Shown one piece after another: positions 15,116 to 20,873 of a DNA stretch of 20,873 nucleotides (positions are counted from its first letter, which is position 1; every line of letters starts with the position of its first letter). The notes below the pieces were generated by a model that saw only the letters and a list, made by a program, of their open reading frames with translations, did not search any database and was not told the origin of the DNA. The stretch covers positions 1-20,873 of the forward strand of contig UQRC01000042.1 of assembly GCA_900543445.1 (NCBI GenBank). Direction: 5' to 3'. The position numbers were made by a program, and so were the translations under genes. This DNA is from an uncultured Lachnobacterium sp. GTDB lineage: Bacteria; Bacillota; Clostridia; Lachnospirales; Lachnospiraceae.

Positions 15116-17242
15116 ATGGATACAAAGATTGATTTTAAAAATCCTGAATTTTACGAGAACCGGGAATTGAGCTGGATCAAGTTTGACAACCGTGTCTTAA
15201 GTGAGGCGCGTGACAAGTCGATTCCACTTCTGGAACGACTTAAATTTGTCAGCATCACTTCCTCGAATCTCGATGAATTTTTTATGGTAAGGGTGGCATC
15301 GCTGCAGGATATGGTGCATGCCAATTACAAGAAACGTGATATTGCCGGAATGACGGCAACGGAGCAGCTTGCCGCAATCAATAAGGCAACACGTGAGCTT
15401 GTAGATACGCAGTACAATACGTATACGCGTTCGCTCGTTCCGCTTTTGAATAAAGAGGGCATTTATCTTGTCGATGAACATGAGACATTGACAGACGAGC
15501 AGGCACAGTTCGTGGATCGCTACTTTATGGAGAGCGTTTATCCGGTGCTGACACCTATGGCGGTGGACGCATCCCGCCCGTTCCCGTTGATCCGCAATAA
15601 GACACTCAATATTGCGGCGCTCCTTTCGGGACGACAGAACAGTGATGAGACTGTATTTGCAACGGTGCAGGTGCCCAGTGTTCTGCCGAGACTGGTTCCG
15701 ATTCCGAGTGAGGAAGGCACAACGACTTTTATCCTTTTAGAGCAGATCATCGAGCGCAACATTGGATTGCTTTTTTCCAATTATAAAGTGCTCTGTGCGT
15801 ATCCATACCGAATTATGCGGAATGCGGATCTGACGATTGATGAAGATGAGGCATCAGATCTTCTGAAGGAGATCCAGAATAAGTTAAAAATGCGACAGTG
15901 GGGTGAAGTAATCCGATTGGAGATTGAACAGAAAGCGGATAAGAAGCTCCTTAAATTTCTAAAGACGGAACTTAAGGTTGCGGATGAAGACATCTTCCAG
16001 ATTGCTGGACCAATCGATCTGACTTATCTGATGAAGCTTTACGGAATCGATGGATATGACCATCTGCGTTATGCACCGTACACGCCGCAACAGGTGCCGG
16101 AGATTGCACCGGGTGAGGATATTTTCGCAGCAATCAGGCAGGGGGACATCTTCTTACATCATCCGTATGAGACGTTTGACCCGGTTGTTGATTTTATCCG
16201 TCAGGCATCGATGGATCCGGATGTGCTTGCGATCAAGCAGACACTCTACCGTGTCAGCGGCAATTCGCCAATCATCAGTTCCCTTGCACAGGCGGCGGAG
16301 AATGGAAAACAGGTTACGGTTCTTGTGGAGCTTAAGGCGCGTTTTGATGAGGAACACAATATTGTCTGGGCCAAGAAACTGGAGCAGGCAGGCTGTCATG
16401 TTATCTATGGTCTGGTCGGACTGAAGACGCACAGTAAGATCGCTTTGGTCGTTCGCCGTGAGGAGGATGGTATCCGCAGATATGTGCACCTTGGAACCGG
16501 TAATTACAATGATTCTACGGCAAAACTGTACACAGACTGCGGTATCTTTACCTGCAAGGAGAGCATCGGAGAGGATGCGACTGCGGTATTTAATATGTTA
16601 TCCGGTTATTCGGAGCCACTTTCCTGGAATGAACTGATTCTTGCACCGTACTGGTTGCGCGATAAATTTATTCATCTGATCGAGCGGGAAAAGAAGCATG
16701 CAATGCAGGGACGCCCGGCGCGCATTGTTGCCAAGATGAATTCTCTTTGTGATCCGGGAATCATTGAAGCGCTCTATGAAGCATCGGCAAGTGGAGTGAA
16801 GATCGATCTGATCGTCCGCGGAATCTGTTGTCTACGTGTTGGAATTCCGGGGGTGAGTGAGAATATCACAGTGCGTTCCATCGTTGGTAACTTCCTCGAA
16901 CACAGCCGTATTTTCTATTTCCTGAATGATGGAAGTACGGAAGTGTATATGGGAAGTGCAGACTGGATGCCACGTAACCTTGACCGCAGAGTGGAGATCA
17001 TTTTCCCGGTACTCGAGGATGCACTGAAAGAAAAGGCGCTTCATATTCTGGAAGTTGAACTGGCAGACAATGTGAAGGCGCGTGTTCTCTGCGAGAACGG
17101 GGAATATGAGAGAGTTGACAAGCGTGGCAAGGTTCTGGTAAACTCACAGGAGCAGTTCTGTAAGGAAGCCAGAGAGGCTGTACCTAAGGACGGTCCGGTC
17201 GGAAATCAGAGAGTATTTATTCCGGCAGAACCGGTTGAATAG
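15116..17242 (+). CDS. ppk: Polyphosphate kinase 1
   Basis: Reversibly transfers the ATP gamma-phosphate onto polyphosphate through a phosphohistidine. ATG 15116 has an excellent AGGAGGAG (15106-15113) that overlaps the ppx stop. The 708-residue length fits the PPK1 family. Order: N domain starting FYENRELSWIKFDNRVL; head domain; C1 and C2 catalytic domains with HPYETFDPVVDFIRQAS, AIKQTLYRVSGNSPII and VLVELKARFDEE. The phosphorylated histidine is H439 in LKTHSKIALV, and a second conserved histidine is H596 in FLEHSRIFYF. SADWMPRNLDRRVEIIFPV follows. All key residues appear intact. It is the last gene of pheA-ppx-ppk; no convincing terminator is visible before the infC promoter, so some read-through is likely. 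Confidence 0.97.
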   Translation: MDTKIDFKNPEFYENRELSWIKFDNRVLSEARDKSIPLLERLKFVSITSSNLDEFFMVRVASLQDMVHANYKKRDIAGMTATEQLAAINKATRELVDTQYNTYTRSLVPLLNKEGIYLVDEHETLTDEQAQFVDRYFMESVYPVLTPMAVDASRPFPLIRNKTLNIAALLSGRQNSDETVFATVQVPSVLPRLVPIPSEEGTTTFILLEQIIERNIGLLFSNYKVLCAYPYRIMRNADLTIDEDEASDLLKEIQNKLKMRQWGEVIRLEIEQKADKKLLKFLKTELKVADEDIFQIAGPIDLTYLMKLYGIDGYDHLRYAPYTPQQVPEIAPGEDIFAAIRQGDIFLHHPYETFDPVVDFIRQASMDPDVLAIKQTLYRVSGNSPIISSLAQAAENGKQVTVLVELKARFDEEHNIVWAKKLEQAGCHVIYGLVGLKTHSKIALVVRREEDGIRRYVHLGTGNYNDSTAKLYTDCGIFTCKESIGEDATAVFNMLSGYSEPLSWNELILAPYWLRDKFIHLIEREKKHAMQGRPARIVAKMNSLCDPGIIEALYEASASGVKIDLIVRGICCLRVGIPGVSENITVRSIVGNFLEHSRIFYFLNDGSTEVYMGSADWMPRNLDRRVEIIFPVLEDALKEKALHILEVELADNVKARVLCENGEYERVDKRGKVLVNSQEQFCKEAREAVPKDGPVGNQRVFIPAEPVE

Positions 17243-17259
17243 ATTTTTGCATTTTCTTG

Positions 17260-17288
17260 TTGACAGACGATAGGAGATGTGGTAAATT
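17260..17288 (+). promoter_or_regulatory. Promoter of infC-rpmI-rplT
   Basis: A perfect TTGACA (17260-17265), a 17-base spacer and TAAATT (17283-17288). The start would be near 17295, just before the structured leader. Confidence 0.75.
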
Positions 17289-17294
17289 TTAATA

Positions 17295-17420
17295 GTTGTT
17301 AGAAACAAGTAGAGTATCCACTCTCACCTAAGCGCAATCGGGCGACTTAGAGTTCATACTTTTAACATGCCTTTATGTTAGACGTAATAGTGGATAGTCT
17401 GCCTATCCACTATTTTTTAT
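17295..17420 (+). ncRNA. L20-type attenuator leader of the infC operon
   Basis: Before infC lies a leader with several stems: CTAAG (17328-17332) with CTTAG (17346-17350), TAACAT (17363-17368) with ATGTTA (17375-17380), and a final terminator. TATCCACT occurs twice, at 17315-17322 and 17404-17411; both copies can pair with AGTGGATA (17389-17396). Pairing with the first copy would form an antiterminator, pairing with the second the terminator. Ribosomal protein L20 controls this operon in Bacillus through such a leader (Rfam L20 leader, RF00558). The match here is inferred from structure and position, not from a covariance search. The exact 5' end is estimated from the promoter. Confidence 0.8.
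17386..17418 (+). terminator. Leader terminator of the infC operon
   Basis: AATAGTGGATAG (17386-17397) pairs perfectly with CTATCCACTATT (17403-17414) around a 5-base loop and runs into six T (17413-17418), only 3 bases before the infC Shine-Dalgarno GGAGG. It is a textbook attenuator. Confidence 0.88.
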
Positions 17421-17435
17421 TGGAGGTACAGAACT

Positions 17436-17942
17436 ATTAGCGAGTTAATGATTAATGAACAAATCAGAGACAGAGAAGTTCGCCTGATCGGGGCGGATGG
17501 TGAGCAGATCGGTGTTGTTTCATCCCGTGAAGCACAGAAGATCGCAGATGAAGCTGGACTTGATCTTGTTAAGATCGCTCCGAATGCGAAGCCGCCTGTC
17601 TGCAAGGTGATTGATTATGGTAAGTATCGTTACGAGATGGCTCGTAAGGATAAGGAAGCCAAGAAGAAACAGAAGACTGTTGAGCTTAAAGAGATTCGTC
17701 TTTCACCGAACATTGATACGAATGATCTGAATACCAAGATGAACGCTGCCAAGAAGTTCCTTGCAAAAGGAAACAAGGTGAAGATCACACTTCGCTTCCG
17801 CGGACGTGAGATGGCACATATGAGTAGCAGCAAACACATCCTGGATGATTTCGCTGAGAATCTCTCTGATATTGCAGTGGTGGAGAAAGCACCGAAGATT
17901 GAAGGCAGAAGCATCGGTATGGTGCTGGCAGAGAAAAGATAA
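17436..17942 (+). CDS. infC: Translation initiation factor IF-3, AUU start
   Basis: Binds the 30S subunit, prevents premature 50S joining and checks the start codon. The ATT at 17436 is chosen: GGAGG (17422-17426) lies 9 bases upstream, the ideal distance. The first ATG (17448) would be 21 bases away with no other Shine-Dalgarno sequence. The 168-residue product begins M-SELMINEQIRDREVRL, matching the family N-terminus. Motifs are the IF3-N domain (NEQIRDREVRLIG), the signature KVIDYGKYRYEMARK, a Lys-rich linker, and the C domain with ELKEIRLSPNIDTNDL, KITLRFRGREMAH and the final EGRSIGMVLAEKR. AUU starts are well known in infC of E. coli and Bacillus, where IF3 represses its own synthesis. 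It is followed 21 bases later by rpmI. Confidence 0.93.
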   Translation: MSELMINEQIRDREVRLIGADGEQIGVVSSREAQKIADEAGLDLVKIAPNAKPPVCKVIDYGKYRYEMARKDKEAKKKQKTVELKEIRLSPNIDTNDLNTKMNAAKKFLAKGNKVKITLRFRGREMAHMSSSKHILDDFAENLSDIAVVEKAPKIEGRSIGMVLAEKR

Positions 17943-17963
17943 CATTTTAAGGAGGAATAAACA

Positions 17964-18161
17964 ATGCCAAAAATGAAGACTAGCAGAGCAGCTGCAAAAC
18001 GTTTCAAATTAACAGGAACCGGAAAGTTAAAGAGAAATAAAGCTTACAAGAGACATATCTTAACAAAGAAGACAACAAAGACTAAGAGAAATCTTAGAAA
18101 ACCAGCTATGACAGATAAGACCAATGTTAAGAATATGAAGAAGATTTTACCATACATGTAA
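17964..18161 (+). CDS. rpmI: 50S ribosomal protein L35
   Basis: 65 residues, the standard size. It begins [20 protein letters not shown] and is rich in Lys, Arg and Thr ([20 protein letters not shown]), ending [16 protein letters not shown] sits 8 bases before ATG 17964. It is the middle gene of infC-rpmI-rplT and probably falls under the same L20 control. Confidence 0.98.
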   Translation: MPKMKTSRAAAKRFKLTGTGKLKRNKAYKRHILTKKTTKTKRNLRKPAMTDKTNVKNMKKILPYM

Positions 18162-18185
18162 GATTTTGTTAAGGAGGATATTAAG

Positions 18186-18542
18186 ATGGCAAGAGTTAAA
18201 GGCGGTTTAGGCGCTAAGAAGAGACATAATAGAACGTTAAAATTAGCTAAGGGTTACAGAGGCGCTAGATCTAAGCAGTACAGAGTAGCTAAGCAGTCCG
18301 TAATGAGAGCCTTAACAAGTTCTTATGCTGGACGTAAAGAGAGAAAGAGACAGTTCCGTCAGTTATGGATTGCCCGTATCAACGCAGCAGCTCGTTTAAA
18401 CGGACTTTCATACAGCCAGTTCATGCATGGATTAAAGCTTGCAGGTGCTGACCTTAACCGTAAGGTATTAGCTGATATGGCTGTAACAGATGCAGAAGGA
18501 TTTGCTAAGCTTGTTGAGCTTGCAAAGTCTAAGTTAGCATAG
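18186..18542 (+). CDS. rplT: 50S ribosomal protein L20
   Basis: 118 residues, the usual length. It starts [20 protein letters not shown], continues [18 protein letters not shown] and contains [20 protein letters not shown] and [15 protein letters not shown]. It binds 23S rRNA early in assembly and, in Bacillus, represses its own operon through the leader upstream of infC. AAGGAGG lies 8 bases before ATG 18186. The gene ends the operon, followed by a terminator. Confidence 0.98.
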   Translation: MARVKGGLGAKKRHNRTLKLAKGYRGARSKQYRVAKQSVMRALTSSYAGRKERKRQFRQLWIARINAAARLNGLSYSQFMHGLKLAGADLNRKVLADMAVTDAEGFAKLVELAKSKLA

Positions 18543-18569
18543 TTTTGTTTGAAATTTGGACAAGATATA

Positions 18570-18600
18570 AGACCTCGGAGATTACTCCGGGGTCTTTTTT
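18570..18600 (+). terminator. Terminator of infC-rpmI-rplT
   Basis: AGACCTCGGAG (18570-18580) pairs with CTCCGGGGTCT (18585-18595), one T-G wobble, around an ATTA loop, and runs into six T (18595-18600). The minus-strand AraC gene ends inside this structure: its TAA is plus 18582-18584, in the loop. Confidence 0.92.
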
Positions 18601-19421
18601 ATTTTCTGCCGATATTCTTTTGGTGACATGTTTTTCTTCTTATGAAAGGAGCGTGAAAAATAAAATCCATTGTCAAAGCCGACGGAATTGGCGATCGCAG
18701 TAATGGAGAGCGAGGAATGCTGTAAAAGATAACACGCCTGCTTCATGCGAAAATCCGTCAGGTATTCCTTTGGAGACTGGTGCATGACCAGCTCGAAGGA
18801 ACGGAATAAGTGGCTTCTGCTCAATCCAACATACGAGGCAATATCCTCGATCGTAATCGGATAGGAGTAGTTGGCGCTGATGTATTCGATGCTTTTCTGC
18901 ACGTAGGTCTGTGCGGTGTTTGATGTCTCTTTTTTCTTTGCATCCCGAACGAGGAGGGAGAGAGTCAGATAGAGCTGACCGGACATCTCGACCAGATGCT
19001 CGAATTCATTGCCGCGGATCTCATAGATGCGGAGCAGATTTTTGAGGAGCAGATCTTTGTGTGGCACATGGTGGATATAAGGATGCGTGGCAGAGAAATC
19101 CGTTGCGGTCAGGATTGTTGCAGCGTCGCTTCCGTTGAATCCGACCCAGGCATATTCCCATGGATCGCTTTCGTCTGCCTGATAGACGACCTCGGTGTTG
19201 GGATAGATCAAAAAGACATCACCGGCTTCCAGATGATGGGTGGAACCTTTGACACGGTAGGAACCTTTGCCGGAGATAATGTAGTGAATCAGATAATGAT
19301 CACGGATTCCCGGACCCCACTGATATCCCGGATCGCAGCGCTGGCAGCCGACATTATAGACACTTAAGGATACCAGTTCTTTGTCCGTTGCCTTATAAGA
19401 ATTCTTATAATTTTCACTCAT
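18582..19421 (-). CDS. AraC-family transcriptional regulator with cupin sensor domain
   Basis: The start is the ATG at 19421 (MSENYKNSYKATDKEL) with AGGAGGT-like GGAGGT (plus 19427-19432) 5 bases upstream; an ATG five codons earlier overlaps that Shine-Dalgarno sequence. 279 residues. The N-terminal part (about 20-150) is a cupin sensor: DHYLIHYIISGKGSYRV, HLEAGDVFLIYPNTEVVY, WEYAWVGFNG. The C-terminal part (about 180-279) has two helix-turn-helices: ITIEDIASYVGLSRSHLFRS and LSITAIANSVGFDNGFYFSR, followed by KNMSPKEYRQK, the AraC signature. Relatives respond to sugars and activate carbohydrate genes. It is divergent from galE, with 191 bases between, and may act on galE, on itself or elsewhere; the ligand cannot be told. 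Confidence 0.93.
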   Translation of the reverse strand: MSENYKNSYKATDKELVSLSVYNVGCQRCDPGYQWGPGIRDHYLIHYIISGKGSYRVKGSTHHLEAGDVFLIYPNTEVVYQADESDPWEYAWVGFNGSDAATILTATDFSATHPYIHHVPHKDLLLKNLLRIYEIRGNEFEHLVEMSGQLYLTLSLLVRDAKKKETSNTAQTYVQKSIEYISANYSYPITIEDIASYVGLSRSHLFRSFELVMHQSPKEYLTDFRMKQACYLLQHSSLSITAIANSVGFDNGFYFSRSFHKKKNMSPKEYRQKIKKTPE

Positions 19422-19474
19422 AGCACACCTCCGCATTTTTTATACAACTAAATTCAGTATATCCGTATATGGAA

Positions 19475-19503
19475 ATCATACTCGTAAAAAGCCAACCATG
19501 CAA
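19475..19503 (-). promoter_or_regulatory. Promoter of the AraC-family gene
   Basis: On the minus strand TTGCAT (plus 19498-19503), 17 bases, TATGAT (plus 19475-19480). The predicted start overlaps a direct repeat, GTATAT-CC-GTATAT (19457-19470), which might be a regulatory site. Confidence 0.65.
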
Positions 19504-19534
19504 CAAAATTATATGTTTTTTGAACATTTGATTC

Positions 19535-19563
19535 TGTACAAGTGCACCTTGTTGGGCTACAAT
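19535..19563 (+). promoter_or_regulatory. Promoter of galE with an internal inverted repeat
   Basis: TGTACA (19535-19540), 17 bases, TACAAT (19558-19563). Between the boxes ACAAG (19538-19542) and CTTGT (19548-19552) form an inverted repeat around TGCAC, overlapping the -35, a place where a repressor or activator could bind. Confidence 0.55.
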
Positions 19564-19612
19564 GTGTGTAACAAAGAGATATGAATCCAGTAGAGAAAAG
19601 GAGAGAGTGATT

Positions 19613-20629
19613 ATGGCAATTTTAGTTACGGGTGGTGCCGGATATATTGGAAGTCATACCTGTGTAGAGTTACAGAATGCAGGATATGAGGTTGTTGTAC
19701 TTGACAACTTATCAAATTCATCAGAGAAGTCTTTGGAGAGAGTGGAAGCTTTAACCGGAAAGAAAGCGAAATTCTACAAGGGAGACATTCTTGACCGTGA
19801 TATTTTAAATAAGATTTTTGCAGAGAACAAGATTGAGTCCTGCATCCACTTCGCAGGTCTTAAGGCTGTCGGTGAGTCGGTTGCTAAGCCTTGGGAATAC
19901 TATAACAACAATATCGCAGGTACATTGACACTGGTTGATGTTATGCGTCAGAACGGATGCAAGAATATTATCTTTTCTTCTTCTGCAACTGTATACGGTG
20001 ATCCTGCTGAAATCCCGATTACAGAGAATTGCCCGAAGGGACAGTGTACCAATCCATACGGATGGACAAAGTCGATGCTTGAGCAGATCCTTTCTGATCT
20101 GTACAAAGCAGATCATGAGTGGAATGTGATCCTTCTTCGTTACTTTAACCCGATCGGAGCTCATCCAAGCGGAACAATGGGAGAGAACCCGAATGGTATC
20201 CCGAACAATCTGATGCCTTACATCACACAGGTTGCTGTCGGTAAGTTAAAGGAGCTTGGTGTATTCGGAAACGATTATGATACTCCGGATGGAACCGGTG
20301 TGCGTGATTATATCCATGTAGTTGACCTTGCAGTCGGACATGTAAAGGCGCTCAAGAAGATTGAGGAGAAGGCTGGTCTGTGTATCTACAATCTCGGAAC
20401 AGGTCACGGATACAGCGTTCTTGATATCGTAAAGAATTTTGAGGAGGCCAATGACATCAAGATTCCGTATGTCATCAAGGATCGCCGCCCAGGTGACATC
20501 GCAACATGTTATTGTGATCCGTCCAAGGCAGCTAAGGAACTTGGCTGGAAGGCACAGTATGGCATCAAGGAGATGTGTGCAGATTCATGGAGATGGCAGA
20601 AGAATAATCCAAACGGATATGAGGATTAA
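19613..20629 (+). CDS. galE: UDP-glucose 4-epimerase
   Basis: NAD-dependent interconversion of UDP-glucose and UDP-galactose, used for galactose entry (Leloir pathway) and for surface polysaccharide precursors. ATG 19613 follows AAGGAG (19598-19603) at 9 bases; an in-frame ATG 17 codons earlier overlaps the promoter -10. 338 residues, the normal length. The Rossmann loop is [10 protein letters not shown]; further motifs are [31 protein letters not shown] and the catalytic [11 protein letters not shown] (Y-x3-K), then [23 protein letters not shown] and the C-terminal [17 protein letters not shown]. All expected residues are present. No galK or galT lies in the window, so the gene stands alone, divergent from the AraC regulator and followed by its own terminator. 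Confidence 0.97.
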   Translation: MAILVTGGAGYIGSHTCVELQNAGYEVVVLDNLSNSSEKSLERVEALTGKKAKFYKGDILDRDILNKIFAENKIESCIHFAGLKAVGESVAKPWEYYNNNIAGTLTLVDVMRQNGCKNIIFSSSATVYGDPAEIPITENCPKGQCTNPYGWTKSMLEQILSDLYKADHEWNVILLRYFNPIGAHPSGTMGENPNGIPNNLMPYITQVAVGKLKELGVFGNDYDTPDGTGVRDYIHVVDLAVGHVKALKKIEEKAGLCIYNLGTGHGYSVLDIVKNFEEANDIKIPYVIKDRRPGDIATCYCDPSKAAKELGWKAQYGIKEMCADSWRWQKNNPNGYED

Positions 20630-20658
20630 GAATAAGTTATAGAAGTTACTGATCGTTC

Positions 20659-20725
20659 AAAGTGGCTTGAGACATTGAATGGGTATCGATTCGTACCGGA
20701 CAGTGTCTTAGGTCACTTTTGTTTT
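20659..20725 (+). terminator. Long hairpin terminator after galE
   Basis: Bases 20659-20677 pair with 20701-20719 over 19 positions, all Watson-Crick or G-U when read as plus-strand RNA. GGTA (20682-20685) with TACC (20694-20697) closes an inner stem, and TTTTGTTTT follows. The length is unusual for a simple terminator. It begins 29 bases after the galE stop. Confidence 0.75.
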
Positions 20726-20745
20726 ATGATATATGAATATGGAAA

Positions 20746-20778
20746 CAAAAAAGACAGATGTAATTACACATCTGTCTT
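20746..20778 (-). terminator. Terminator of tRNA-Glu
   Basis: AAGACAGATGT (20751-20761) pairs perfectly with ACATCTGTCTT (20768-20778). On the minus strand the stem begins 6 bases after the 3' end of the tRNA and is followed by a run of six T (plus A-run 20747-20752). Confidence 0.85.
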
Positions 20779-20784
20779 ATAAAG

Positions 20785-20856
20785 CAGTCCGTACGGGAAT
20801 CGAACCCGTGTTTCCGCCGTGAGAGGGCGGCGTCTTAACCGCTTGACCAACGAACC
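20785..20856 (-). tRNA. tRNA-Glu (anticodon CTC)
   Basis: The minus strand folds into a complete cloverleaf of 72 bases: D arm GTCAAGCGGTTAAGAC, anticodon stem CCGCC/GGCGG with loop CTCTCAC, hence anticodon CTC reading GAG; T arm CGGGTTCGATTCCCG. The acceptor strands GGTTCGT and ACGGACT pair with two wobbles (G1-U72 and U4-G69), and the discriminator is G73. CCA is not encoded. It is very close in sequence to the Bacillus tRNA-Glu. A TATAAT lies only 4 bases upstream, too close for a normal promoter of a processed tRNA, so the gene may be part of a longer transcript beginning outside the window. Confidence 0.95.
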
Positions 20857-20873
20857 GTCTATTATACTATCAT

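Noticed and set aside
1..20873. CRISPR arrays, insertion sequences, prophage or attachment sites
   Set aside because: I saw no spaced direct-repeat arrays, transposase or integrase genes, or flanking terminal repeats in this window.

Overview
The window looks like a chromosomal segment of a low-to-mid GC Gram-positive of the Clostridia, most likely a Lachnospiraceae member. This is inferred from the order cdsA-dxr-rseP-ispG-polC, a Gram-positive PolC replicase, the infC-rpmI-rplT operon behind an L20-type attenuator leader, and strong AGGAGG-type ribosome binding sites. No species can be named from sequence alone.

Layout. (1) 1-8029, plus strand: the end of cdsA, then dxr, rseP, ispG and polC, almost without gaps. 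This operon combines phospholipid precursor synthesis, two MEP isoprenoid enzymes, a site-2 membrane protease and the replicative polymerase. (2) 8030-12284: an accessory island. A 684-bp non-coding stretch carries several GGTCA/TGACC inverted repeats. Two plus-strand genes for exported proteins follow, one with fibronectin-III-like repeats and one of a family I do not recognise, separated by a strong hairpin. A short non-coding stretch has a candidate 26-residue ORF. A minus-strand gene then encodes a membrane-anchored DUF5050-like propeller protein. (3) 12285-17242: back-to-back sigma-A-type promoters serve the propeller gene and a pheA-ppx-ppk operon (phenylalanine synthesis and polyphosphate metabolism). 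(4) 17243-18600: the infC-rpmI-rplT translation operon with its own promoter, attenuator leader and terminator. IF3 very probably starts at an AUU codon. (5) 18582-20629: an AraC-family regulator (minus) divergent from galE (plus). (6) 20630-20873: two terminator hairpins facing each other and a minus-strand tRNA-Glu(CTC).

Most of the window is ordinary housekeeping DNA, and I see no clear new defence or mobile system. The points most worth a second look are the Ppx/GppA homologue whose active-site residues appear replaced although it sits beside a normal ppk; the infC leader switch plus AUU start; the secreted-protein island with its operator-like repeats; and the shared regulatory region between the DUF5050-like gene and pheA.
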